A stretch of 43,640 nt of DNA. Origin: Chrysochromulina tobinii. Lineage: Eukaryota; Haptophyta; Prymnesiales; Chrysochromulinaceae. This document shows positions 25,553 to 35,244 of the stretch, piece by piece. Position 1 is the stretch's first letter. Every line of letters starts with the position of its first letter. Made by a program: the position numbers and the translations under genes. Under the pieces are notes generated by a model. The model had not been told where the DNA came from. It was given only the letters and a program-made list of their open reading frames with translations, and did not search any database. The stretch spans positions 1 through 43,640 of the forward strand of contig JWZX01003392.1 of NCBI GenBank assembly GCA_001275005.1, in the 5' to 3' direction.

Positions 25553-26696
25553 GCTCGGCCTGGCCGAAGGCCGGTCGCCTGGGAGCCCTCATTCACACTA
25601 CGCCACTGAACCTGGACGCGTCGACGGATCGACGACTGGCGGATGTTGAGGCGAGCGGGACTGCGGGAGTCACAGTTGAACGGCGAGCGACGAGAGGAAG
25701 GGTATCCTTATTGCAAAGTTTGGTCGGCTGCGGCACGGGCTGTTAACGGGCTTTCTCTCTCGCGTTTGTCTAGCGTTTGTCATCTCGACGAGCGTGTCTG
25801 ACGCGGCGCCGACTGACCTCGAACTACCGCTTCGTCCTATCCATGTATCCCTTTCCCCTACGTATCCCCTTTTCCCCTTCCCCTCTCTCTTAGAGAGATT
25901 TGTAACTGACCAGCTACCTACCAATTCTATACGAGCCGTACGTGCGACATCGTATAGCTAACATGTACTTGTTCTCCGAGGACCCGCGCACCATCGAATC
26001 CCACATAGAAGTTGGAACGGGCGCCAACGAAGCGCGACGCCACCCGCCACTGTACCGTTCGTATACCATAAACAGTGCCACTGACGCCGGGGCCGACGAT
26101 GATGGTTGAGTCAACCTGTACCTGATCGAGGAGGATGCCGACCTCCGCTCCCTGGAGCCTCCCGTCCGGCCACCTCCGCAAGCGCCCGGGCGGACTGACG
26201 ATGCTCGGCTTCCGAACAGTCGAGTATCACGCCAACCGGCCCCGGCCCGTACCGGACGGGCCCGGCCCCGGTGGCGCCGGGGACGGTCTTGGGTCTAGGA
26301 CTAGGTGGTATCGCGCGAGGTATTGCGTGCGAACGCGATCTAGGATCACTTTTCTCCAATTTTTTTGGTCCACCCCAATGGTGGGTACGAAACTGCGTCG
26401 GCCGATAATATCTCATTCAAAAGTGTCAAGCGACAGAGACATCTGTCATCTCCACCGTGCCATCCATACTCCCTCTGCCTCTCGAGCTCTCGCCCCTCAG
26501 GGCTCAGCTCGCCTAACCGCCCTGCACCCGACAGCTCAATTCCACCGGGTCGTACCCTGGAGCAGACTTGCACTTCTTTGCCCCTCTCCCGCAAATCATC
26601 GCATCATGTACTCTGGCGCCACGATGCCTCGAAGCGATGCCCCGCGTGGCGCCGCCAACCATGCTTTGCCATTGCGCCCTTCGGCACCTTGCCCAC
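25553..26696. other. Long intergenic region with one coding-like fragment
   Basis: Separates the acyltransferase gene start from the Timeless gene stop, both on the minus strand. The 25927-26181 minus frame looks partly coding (separate entry). A GC-rich palindromic stretch lies at about 26230-26290. Nothing else recognised. Confidence 0.45.
25927..26181 (-). other. Coding-like open fragment, unassigned
   Basis: An 84-codon frame ending with a stop, lacking a start ATG. Its composition (alternating hydrophobic strands such as DSTIIVGPGVSGTVYGIRTV and ARSNFYVGFDGARVLGEQ) looks more protein-like than the usual shadow frames here. It could be a 3' exon or gene remnant. No family recognised; may be chance. 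Confidence 0.25.
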
Positions 26697-29600
26697 TCAG
26701 TCGTCGTCGTCCGAGTCGTTGACGACGTTGCGGCGCTTGTGCATCGGCGCTGGAGCGGGCGATTTAGCGCTCTGCCACGCCGCGCTCGAGTGGGGATCGG
26801 CATTCTCGGGCGAGTCGATCGCGGCGGCGGCAGCGGGCCGCTTGAGTCCACGCGCACTCGCGACGGGAGGAGGCGGCCGCGCCTCATCGTCCTCGAGACC
26901 AATGACCTCATCCTCATACTCCGCCTCATCGTCCGACGGTGGCAGCTCGGGCTCCGGGCTCGAAGGCGGCTCGACGTCGCGCGCAGCGGCCGCCTTGGGC
27001 GCCCCGCCCTTACACGCGTGCGGCGCGCGCTCCTCCATCTCGTCCTCGTCCTCCTCGTCCTCGCTGCCGCCGGCCGTGACCGAGGCCGAGCGGCCCGCAG
27101 CGCTACCAGTGAGGCCGAGCTTAGTGGCGCGCCGGAGGACTTCGAGGGCCGAGCGAGGTGCGAGGAAGCCCGCCATGATGTGGTGCCAACCGTCCATGGC
27201 GCCGAGGGCCTCATATCGCTCGCGCAGCGTCGCATCCTCTTCGGACGTCCAGGCTGGCTTCTTTGGTGCGCTCACGCGCCGCTTCTTCTCATTGGCGCCG
27301 CGGTGGTCGCCTACCGAGGCGCCTTTGGTCGCCTTCGACAGGATCTCAGCGGCCCTCGACGGCGGGGCTTGCGCGGGGCGTCCCGAGAGCTTGGGCGGCG
27401 CCTTGTCGTCGTCGTCGTCGTCGTCCGACGGAGGGAGCTCGGGTTCCGGGCTCGAAGGCGGCTCAGAGTCCGCATACCGCGGCGCCGCCGGCATACCCTC
27501 TGTCTCCATGCCGGTCGCGCCGCCCTCGACCTCCTCGCGCCCATACACATAGTCGGGGTCCTCCTCCCCTCCACCGCCGAAGGCCTCGAGCCCATCGCCG
27601 CTCGGCTGCGGCTGCAGGTACGCGGGCACCTTTTTGGCCTTGCGCTCCTGGTACGCGTTCACGATGTCCTCGCACTCATGGGCCTTCTTCCACACAAGCG
27701 CCTCGACGAAGACGGCTGGGTTGCGCTCGGCGACTGTGAAGAAGCGGCGTGTAACGTACCGACACGTGGCGAGGAGGTCGGCGTGCTGTGGCGCGCGCGC
27801 GGCGGGGCTCTCGAGGATCTTAAGGAAGGTCGTGAGAGTCGAGAGCTGAAAGAGCATCGCCTCGAGCTTGCACTTCTTGACGAGCTGCTCGATCAAAGAG
27901 AGCGCGGAGCGGATGGCGTCCGCTGGCACCGTCTCGAAATGGCTGAGCAGCGACACGTAGCGCGAGACGACCTCGCGCTGGCCCGCGAACTTGTACAGCT
28001 CGTGCTCAAAGTCGAGCGCCGCCTCCTGCATCATGATCTCCGCCTCGTCCTCCTCGTCTCCCTCGTCGGGCTCCGGCAGGCCGAGGGCGACGTCGTCACC
28101 CTCCTCGCCCGGCATCGCCGCGCTCGCCTTCTTCTTGCGCTTGGCCTTCTTCTTCTTCTTGCGCAGCACGAGGGCGCCGTTGCCGTAGCCTCGCAGCTGC
28201 CGGAGCACCGCGTGCGTCATCACCGCGCAGTCGGCCATGTAGCTCGGCGGCATCCGGTGCGGCTCGTAGTTCTCGATCAGCCCCCGCAGCAGCTCGAGCA
28301 CCTGCCCCTCGTAGAAGATGTTGCGCCGGATGGTGGTGGCGGCCGCCTGCGTCTGGGCGTCGCCGTGGCGCACCATCGCATCGAGGAACCCAAAGAGCTG
28401 GCGCAGCAGTGACACCACGACGCCCAGCGGCAGCCAGGCTTTCTTCTCGAGCAACTCGCGGCAATTGCGCAGGGCGATGGAGAAGACTGACGCGTCCGCG
28501 AGGGCACCCACGGGGCCGACCTCAAGTTTGCGCGACGGGTCGGCGTCGCGCATCTGCTGCTGCTGCTGCAGGTGCGCCTGCAACACCCACGAGGCGACCG
28601 CCGCGAAGAACGTGTGGTCCTGTATGATGACCTTACCCGCGTTGAACGCGTTCGAGCCGAACACGGATCCTTCGAGGTCCTTGACGACCGTTGACATGAG
28701 TGCATTGAACGGGCCGCGGAGCAGTGTGTCTACGACGTCGCGCACGACGCGCTCCGACTGCGCGTCCGCGCGGAAGGTCATCGGAGCAGCCATTGGCATC
28801 TTGGCCTTGCTCGGCCGCCGCTTGGCCGCCTGCTGCAGGTTGGGCTCGCCATGGCCGTTGAGCGAGTCGACAGTGTGCACCGTGCCGAAGACGGTCTGCA
28901 CGCGGTAGGCGCCGCCAAAGTTGGCGTGGCGCGAGGGGCGCGCCGATTGGAGCGCGGCGTTCTCCGCGCGCTGCGAGGCGAGCATCTGCGCGAGCGCACC
29001 GCCGGGGCGAGACATCGCCTTGCGCGAGCCGGACGACGTGCGGGCCGCCGCCGCCGACGACGAAGCCCCGCCCGCCGCGCCCGCGGCGGGCACGGGCGAC
29101 TTATTGGCGCGCGGTGCATCGAAGATAGTCAGCCCGGCGGCCCTCCACTCGACCTCGAGCGCCTCACGTATGCGATCGCGCTGCTCTTGGCGCGCGGTTG
29201 CGCCAATCTCATGCAGGAAGCTGTTCGAGGAGTACATGCTCGTGCTCCACGCGTTGAAGCGCTCCTCGACCGTCGCGTTGAAGGCACAAGTGTACGTGCG
29301 CGGCGCCGAGCTCACACTCGTGGCGACGTGCTGCTGCTGCTGCTGTGCCGCTGGTGGTGTTCTCGAGGCGTCGAGGGACGTCTCCGACTCGTCGAGCGTC
29401 TCGAGCGTCACGTTGCGCAGTTGCTCCGACGACGAGCCTGCCTCGGCCGCGGCCGCGGCCTCCGCGGCCGCCCCGTTGGCGACCACTCCTCTTGTGGCGC
29501 CGGGGCGCTCAAGGAGGGCGGCGCCCGCACGCGTAGAGCGCGGTGGGCGTGTGCGCGGAGAGCACGTAGTACACGATCTCGAGCAGCGTCAGGTTGAGCG

Positions 29601-30351
29601 CGCGGTACGCGAGCGCGCCAGGCTCCTCGACCTGCTGCAGCACGTACAGAGCAAGCTCCAGGGCATGTTCTCGCTCCATCGCCACCAGCAGCGATCGCAG
29701 CACCTCGGTGCGCGTTTGCACATCGGCGGCGCGACTGGGCTCGGGGGGCGGCTCGTCCGGGTGAGCCGTGTACAGCAGGTTGAGAAGCAGCGCGAAGAGC
29801 AGCTCGATCGACAGCGAGTCCTGCTCCGAGCGCTCATCCTCACGGACCGAGAGCGGGCGCGCGAGCAGCCGCACAACAGAGCCCATGGCGTCCGAGCGCA
29901 CGAAGGCGCTCTTGTAGGCGCGGTGGTAACGCCGCAGCTCGTCCAAGTATGCGCCGATCGACGGGTCCGGCTGCTTCTTCTCCTTCAGGTGGTTGACCAT
30001 CTTGTACCCGAGGTCCTCGGGCTTGAGGGTCAGCTTGACTACGACCTTGAGCACCTCGAAGCAGAGCTTCGGGTCAGAGTCAGCCGTCACACGCAGCAGT
30101 GGAATGAGGTGATTCTGCAGCACGCGCCACGAACCGACCGCGCGGGTCGCCGCGAGCTTCATCGGATCGTCACGGCGCAGGTAGCGCTGCAGGTCGGAGA
30201 TGCAATCCTTGCATTCCTCGCCGATGAGGTACTCGGGCGGCGCGCCGTCGGGCGCCTCGTGGAAGGTGCCCATGCCCGCGAGTATCAGCAGCAGCTCCTC
30301 CTCATCCGTTACGTCGAGCTCGGTGCCGCCCACCTGAATGCGGGCCGCCAT
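26697..30351 (-). CDS. TIMELESS: Timeless (Tof1/Swi1) replication-fork protein, with one frame junction
   Basis: Replication-fork protection factor working with Tipin and Claspin/Mrc1 in S-phase checkpoint and cohesion. Two frames join. The first (30351 to about 29530) has the Timeless N-terminus: ISDLQRYLRRDD, a helical-repeat array, LFALLLNLLYTAHPDE and ALNLTLLEIVYYVL. The second (from about 29490 to 26697) continues with an Ala/Ser-rich insert, then SRHANFGGAYRVQTVFG (the conserved mid-region), a KKKKKKAKRKKK nuclear signal, more helical repeats, acidic/Pro-rich linkers, and near the C-terminus KPAWTSEEDATLRERYEALG, matching the PARP1-binding/Myb-like domain of animal and plant Timeless. 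Joining is possible by a 40-nt intron (29491-29530, phase 2, GTGCGG..CAAG) or a 106-nt one (29460-29565, phase 0), or the break is a sequence error. Length about 1180-1205 aa is normal. The motif EPPSSPEPELPPSDD occurs twice. Confidence 0.88.
26928..27468 (-). repeat. Duplicated acidic Pro/Ser motif in Timeless
   Basis: Two near-identical 48-nt coding copies (about 26928-26977 and 27419-27468), each encoding EPPSSPEPELPPSDD. The coordinates span both copies and the PAB-like domain between them. SP dipeptides suggest possible proline-directed phosphorylation (inference). Confidence 0.8.
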
Positions 30352-30518
30352 TGCCTTCGTATTGCCGCCGGCGCCGATGCAAACTCTTGGCGCGAGAGTG
30401 CGCGCGCCGTTTCGAACTTCACGCGCAAGAGTTCATAGCATTTAGCAACAGGGAAATGTCCTTTCGCGTTTTGGGAAGCGCTGGAAAAACCGTCAGCCAC
30501 ACGGTCTACATGTGACCT

Positions 30519-31316
30519 CTACACGTCCCAGTCCTCGGGATTGAGCATACCGAGGGGCGGCGGCCAGCCAAGATGACAGCGGATCTTGCCGCGGCACGCG
30601 TTGAAGATGGCCATCTTGCCCTCCTCGGTGAACGGGTTGTTCTGGAAGTAGAGGAACTCAAGCGCCTGGGCGCCAGCTCCCTTGTTGAGTGAGTCGGCTA
30701 AGGCCCTGCAGCCCTCGTCGCCGATCTGATTACCGTGGAGGGCCAAGCGGTTCAGCTGCCTGCAGCCGGTCAGAAGCGCCCTGCCGAGCGCCGCTGCGCC
30801 TTCGTCCGCAATTCGCGTCTCGTTAAGGAAGAGCCACTCGAGCCGCTCGTAGTTCTCAGGCTTGGCGAGCGTCGCGGCAATCGCCTTCGCGCCCGCATTG
30901 CCAAAGGGATTGCGCGTGAGGACGATCGTTGTCAACCCGAGCGACTGCGTCGCATCCGCGAGCGCCGCCACGCCCGCGTCGCCAATCTGGTTGTCGGACA
31001 GGTGAAGCGTGTCCATGCGCTCTAGCAGCTTGATGCCGGCCGCAATCGAGATAGCACCGGCATCGCCGACGGCATTCTTCGTGAGATAAATCTGGCGGAG
31101 CGTCGCAGGCCTCATGACCTGGATGGCGCGGCCGAGCTGCACACCGTCCATGTCGGTGTATCCCTTCTCGCTCTGGTAGAAGATCTCGGCCGTTGCAAGC
31201 TTCTCCTGGCAGTCGTACCCTGGGAGCTCCATGAGCGGGAAGTGCTCGCTCGGAGCCGACTCGAAGCTGAACTTGGTGAAGAAAGCCTTGATGTCGTCGT
31301 CGATCTCGGTCGCCAT
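30519..31316 (-). CDS. Leucine-rich repeat protein, ribonuclease-inhibitor type
   Basis: 265-aa single-exon protein; ATG 31316 is clear. After a 90-residue N-terminal region (MATEIDDDIKAFFTKFSFES) come about five RI-type LRRs with the pattern LxxLxLxxNxIGDxGxxALA, for example MDTLHLSDNQIGDAGVAALA and LNRLALHGNQIGDEGCRALA. The short C-terminus ends in LGWPPPLGMLNPEDWDV. RI-type LRRs are protein-interaction scaffolds and the partner cannot be deduced. The soluble protein has no signal peptide or membrane segment. It sits 167 bp downstream of the Timeless start and 233 bp downstream of the dioxygenase stop, in the same orientation as both. Confidence 0.85.
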   Translation of the reverse strand: MATEIDDDIKAFFTKFSFESAPSEHFPLMELPGYDCQEKLATAEIFYQSEKGYTDMDGVQLGRAIQVMRPATLRQIYLTKNAVGDAGAISIAAGIKLLERMDTLHLSDNQIGDAGVAALADATQSLGLTTIVLTRNPFGNAGAKAIAATLAKPENYERLEWLFLNETRIADEGAAALGRALLTGCRQLNRLALHGNQIGDEGCRALADSLNKGAGAQALEFLYFQNNPFTEEGKMAIFNACRGKIRCHLGWPPPLGMLNPEDWDV

Positions 31317-31453
31317 GGCGCGCTGGCGGCGGCGCTATCGCAACCGTGTTCCTGGCGCCACAGGCGCTCGTCGCTCCACACAGGCGCTCGTCGCTCGCTC
31401 GTGCTGCCGTTCTCCATTGATAGTTTCATGTTTTGCACTATGAATAGAACATA

Positions 31454-31521
31454 GTTCAGTTCAGTTCAGTTCGATAGGCTTCCGTATGGTTGTCTGTAGT
31501 TTATGTAGTAACTGAACTGAA
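31454..31521. repeat. TTCAG direct repeats with facing inverted copy
   Basis: AGTTC is repeated four times at 31453-31472. About 40 bp further, AACTGAACTGAA (31509-31521) is the reverse complement of TTCAGTTCAGTT, giving a 12-bp inverted repeat. GAATAGAACA also occurs on both sides. It lies between the dioxygenase stop and the LRR gene start. Confidence 0.75.
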
Positions 31522-31549
31522 TAGAACAGAAAGACCATTCTCTCCTTAC

Positions 31550-32920
31550 TCACTCTCCTTCTTCTCTCGCCCGCTTCCCTCCACGGCCTACCGGTGCTGT
31601 CACCTTCGTCAACTGCGCCTCGTAGTCTTCGTCGTTGGCTTTGCTCAGGCACAGGCGATCGGGCGTACCGGCCTCGGGCTGCTTCGGGAAGCCGTCCGGG
31701 TCGATGTGGCCGAAAGCTGCGGCCGCACGGAAAGCGCTCGAGCGCGCCCACAGGATAAGATTAAGACGCTGGCCCGCCTCGAGCTTCTCGGCGCCGTGGC
31801 GCTGCCTGCCCAGGTGCAGTACGGCTCGCCCCAAGCCATGGTGGACGACGCCAAGCGTCTGACGATGGAGTGCAGATCCAAATTGTCCGCAGAAGCGCAG
31901 GTCGCCGCCGCGGAAGTTGGCACGCCCCAAACACACGTTGAGTGTCACCTCGGACGCGTCGTGGCGCATGTCGAGCGACACGTCCGCGTTTGGAGCCTCG
32001 GCGTCGTACACGACGACGAACGAGTGATGATGGTCGAGAGTGCTTGCGAATGGTTCGCGAGAGTAGAGCCGCCGAGCGAGCGGCGCGACGAGCTGCGAGA
32101 GCACGCACGAGAGCAGCGGGCGCATCCCGATGTCGTTCACCACTAACCCGTACTTATTCATCGAGTTTGGCCGACGCCGCGGCAGCGCCGACGCCTCGAA
32201 AGCGTCCACCGCCGCGATGAGGGCTTCACACATGGTCGGTGTGAAGAGGTCGAAGGCGTAGACGCCACTCGAAAGCTCTTCGACCGCGCCAGACGCGAGC
32301 GCGTGCTCGCACGCCGCCGCCCACTCGGTGGCCGTCGCATCTCGCCTCGCAACGCTCTGGAACGTTGGTGCAAGCCATTCGGGGTGTAGCCAGGCCTCTG
32401 CCTCCTGCACGACGAGAGCCTTGCAGGGTGCTAGGGCCCGAAAGCTGTCGATGACAAACTGACGTTTACATGCGTGCTGCTGCGCCTCATTCCAGGCCGC
32501 ACGGCGCGCCTCGTCTTCTATACCCTCGCCTATGTGCTCGCCTCGCAGCCAAGACACGGCCCGAGCAGCAATCATGTGCAGAGTTGGTGTCGCTGGCAAG
32601 CCGCCCCAAAAGGTATCGTCGACTAATCCTGTATCGTCGACGCCGTGCATGTGGATACCGTCGAAGCGCACGCCCACCGGCGCGCGAGCAGGTGTGCCGA
32701 GCATGGCTGCGAGTGCTGCATCTTCGCCAACACCCTCGCCGCCAACAAAGAGCCGCCACTCCCTCGCGCTATAGCCCGGATTTGAACCCGCTCGTAGAAT
32801 GAGCTCAACTAGTCCGGCCGATACGGCCGCACACTTGACCACGCCTGTGAGCTCGTCAGCCATGAGCTCCGAGCACTGCTCGGCCAAGCGCAGCGAGAGC
32901 TCGTGCTGGTCGTCCTCCAT
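31550..32920 (-). CDS. OGFOD2-like 2-oxoglutarate/Fe(II) dioxygenase
   Basis: 456 aa from ATG 32920 (an in-frame ATG at 32998 is also possible). The C-terminal half matches the OGFOD2 family: HHHSFVVVYDAEA, iron ligands in MRHDASEVTLNVCLG (H-x-D), RGGDLRFCG, then VVHHGLGRAVLHLGRQRHGA with the distal His and LEAGQRLNLILWAR with the Arg that binds 2-oxoglutarate. The catalytic set appears complete. The N-terminal half (residues 1-250) contains GVRFDGIHMHGVDDTG and KALVVQEAEAWLHPEWL; I assign it to the same family from general resemblance only. Animal OGFOD2 substrate is not known to me, so the reaction is protein or small-molecule hydroxylation of unknown target. There is no signal peptide; the C-terminal KRAREE may be a nuclear signal. 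It is 118 bp downstream of the GT47 stop. Confidence 0.85.
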   Translation of the reverse strand: MEDDQHELSLRLAEQCSELMADELTGVVKCAAVSAGLVELILRAGSNPGYSAREWRLFVGGEGVGEDAALAAMLGTPARAPVGVRFDGIHMHGVDDTGLVDDTFWGGLPATPTLHMIAARAVSWLRGEHIGEGIEDEARRAAWNEAQQHACKRQFVIDSFRALAPCKALVVQEAEAWLHPEWLAPTFQSVARRDATATEWAAACEHALASGAVEELSSGVYAFDLFTPTMCEALIAAVDAFEASALPRRRPNSMNKYGLVVNDIGMRPLLSCVLSQLVAPLARRLYSREPFASTLDHHHSFVVVYDAEAPNADVSLDMRHDASEVTLNVCLGRANFRGGDLRFCGQFGSALHRQTLGVVHHGLGRAVLHLGRQRHGAEKLEAGQRLNLILWARSSAFRAAAAFGHIDPDGFPKQPEAGTPDRLCLSKANDEDYEAQLTKVTAPVGRGGKRAREEGE

Positions 32921-33038
32921 GTCCTGAGTAAAAACCGCGTGAATATGTGGCTGTGAACTGACTCGCTGTTTACGTGTGTGTGTATTAATAATGAACATCA
33001 GCTAGAGTACGTACCCCTTCCCCTACCGAGTCAGACTG

Positions 33039-34231
33039 TCACCCTCTGCGCCCCTTGCCGCCCTTCGCCTGTTTGCTTTCTACGAAGCTCATGGTCTCCT
33101 CCTCGGTGGGGCACAGGGTGGCGCAGTGCAGGCAGCGGCACGTCTCCGTGGGTACGCGCCCGCGCGTCCACAACTGCGTGCGCGCCTTCGGCCCCGTGCA
33201 CGCATGCCCAGCGCACCAGAAGAACTTGGGCGGCGTAAGGAGGCAGGAGCAATTGAGGCCCCACTTATCATCCCCCGCGTAAGGGTGGCGCGACGGGTAG
33301 TGGCCCAGCTGTGAAGTTTCCGCGCCGCGCATGCATGCCTCGTCGGCCGACCGCAGAAAGTTGGTGGCGAGGCGTGAGGCGCCGCGGCCGGGGGCGGTGA
33401 GTGGCGGCAGTAGCGAAGCTGCTGATGGTGTGACAGGGTCCGTCTCGCTCAGCCGGCGAGCACTGACAAAGGCATCGAGAACACTCGCTCGGCGGCTGGC
33501 ATACTCCTGGGAGGTCACTGCTCCCTCATTCCGCAGACGCGCAAGCGTGTGCAGCAAGGCGCGCGTATTCCCAACGCTCGTGTGCGCGGTGCCACCAACC
33601 GGCCGCCGCGTCTGGCTCTCCGCCGTGTCTGGCTCTGCTGCCGCCGCTGCTGCTCCCGCCGCCGCCGCCGCCGACACCGCAGCGGTGAGCTGCTGATCGT
33701 ACGTCACATCGGCCACGTGGCGGAGCATGCGTGCACGTCGGTCGGCGATCTCCGCCGGGGAGATCGCCCGGAGCCGATTCAGCAGTGCAACAGGGTTGTT
33801 GATAAAAGTCTGCTGCTCCACGCGCACCCAGAAGCGGCTGTACGGCACGCGCGAGGCGAAAGCGCCTGCGAGCTGGTTGGCGATGACGACAGGCACGCAG
33901 CCGGCGGCCATGGCGGAGTACAATCTCGAGCTCACCTCGTTGTCGCCCGCCGGAACCAAACAGAAGCGCGAGCTCGCAAGCTGTTCGCCTGCCGTCCGGT
34001 AGAGTTCCTTCTCCTCCGCGGGCGTGCTGCCCGGCATCGAGCGGCTGCTGCTCAGCCCACGTGCCACATGGCGCACACTCGTGTCATTGGGCGAGGCACC
34101 GACAAGCTCGCGCATCGCACGGCGGATCGACTTGCCCGGTTCACAGCACACGTCGAGCGAGCCTGTGAATGAGAGCAGCCAGGGCCGTCGCCCTCCGTGC
34201 ACGCTGCCCACGCCCTCGCCATTGCTGGGGT

Positions 34232-34264
<33 letters not shown>

Positions 34265-35038
34265 TGCTGATCCTCCTGCTGCTGCCCGCGCGTCTGCTCT
34301 CGCCGATGCCGCTATGGGCCGTGCTGCTTGCCGCGGAAGGTCTGGCGAGCAAGCGCCGCGCCTGCTGGCCGTGCGGATTGGACACGTACGGTAGCTCGAC
34401 GGTACAGCGGCCCACCGCATTTGCCGCGTAGAAGGACGAATCTGCGAGCACGAGAGCACGAGCAGAGAGGATGACGAAGAGGGGCACGAGTAGGGGCACG
34501 TGAGCATGTGCTGGGCACGTAAGCAATTGCAGAGCAGGGGAATGCACGTTCGCCAGCGATCGATCGCACATGCGCGGTCACGGCCCACAATCGATGCGGC
34601 TAGCAGCTTAGAGAGCGCATTCGTCAGCCGCTCCGCGATCCGTTCGCCTCTCTCGATGCAGCCCGTGCTCGCAATCAAGTGGTCGTACCCAAGCGGCTGG
34701 TTGGCAAGTCGAGGCTTGCGGTAGCTGGGCGAACTGCGCAATGCGGCCGCGGCCCTAGCCATGCGCTGCCTATGTGTCGTGCCATTGCACCGATCCACGT
34801 TGAAGCTCACAATTTCCCAGATGGGAACAAAGAAGAGCGTCGCTTCAGATGGGGAGCGAGTCCGCCATGGGTGCTCAGCGAGTGAGTCACGCAAGTACAC
34901 CTCGCCTAGCCGCTCGTTGTATGCGGAGTGCTGCATGAGCTCGAAGCCCGGGCAGAGGCGAAGGTAGCCGTGATCTAGCTCCGGACCCTCGTACATGAAG
35001 AAGCGGACCGGCGCCTGCCGCACGAAGCGGACGGCCAT
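33039..35038 (-). CDS. Exostosin-family (GT47) glycosyltransferase, one intron
   Basis: Exon 1 is 35038-34582 and exon 2 is 34441-33039; the 140-nt intron (34581-34442, GTGACC..TCGCAG, phase 1) restores a continuous 619-aa frame. Exon 1 has the exostosin N-lobe (VRFFMYEGPEL, ATLFFVPIWEIVSFN). Exon 2 continues with GRCTVELPYVSNPHG, LLSFTGSLDVCCEPGK and the diagnostic nucleotide-sugar region FCLVPAGDNEVSSRLYSAMA through GCVPVVIANQLAGAF. Family members add GlcA, Gal, Ara or other sugars to glycans in the Golgi; the donor is unknown. No signal anchor precedes ATG 35038, unusual for a Golgi GT47, so a 5' exon may be missing. A poly-Gly run (coded by a CCG repeat at 34233-34262) and a Cys-rich C-terminal extension (CRCLHCATLC) are extra to the core domain. 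Confidence 0.88.
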
Positions 35039-35244
35039 ATGCGTTGTGAACGCTCACAGTTCTTCGTGAATAGCCTCACGGCTTGTGCAATGCATCCTCA
35101 TGGTGTCTCACAAATGAATTGCATGCATTGTTCTTCCCCAATGTATTTTTTTCGACCCTTTTTGTGCACCTTGAGTGCGCTGCGCACTAGGGCGCGTGCG
35201 ACCGCGCAGCAGCATAATCAGCGACCTTGGCCTCGTGCGAACGC
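35039..35244. promoter_or_regulatory. Divergent spacer between GT47 and FN3-protein genes
   Basis: 206 bp separate the two outward-facing start codons, enough for a shared promoter. It includes an AT-rich stretch (GTATTTTTTTCGACCC near 35142). No defined motif recognised. Confidence 0.45.

Noticed and set aside
26568-28412. 614-codon plus-strand open frame rich in Arg/Leu
   Set aside because: Exactly antisense to the Timeless coding region; composition (Arg, Leu, His-rich, no domain) is that of a shadow frame in GC-rich DNA.
28921-30438. 505-codon plus-strand open frame
   Set aside because: Antisense to both Timeless exons; no recognisable domain.
32760-32830. tRNA-like B box GGTTCAAATCC on the minus strand
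   Set aside because: It lies inside the OGFOD2-like coding sequence, the T-stem does not pair, and no acceptor or anticodon arm could be built.
34233-34262. CCG repeat as a CRISPR or regulatory array
   Set aside because: It is a trinucleotide run coding poly-Gly in the GT47 gene, without spacers.
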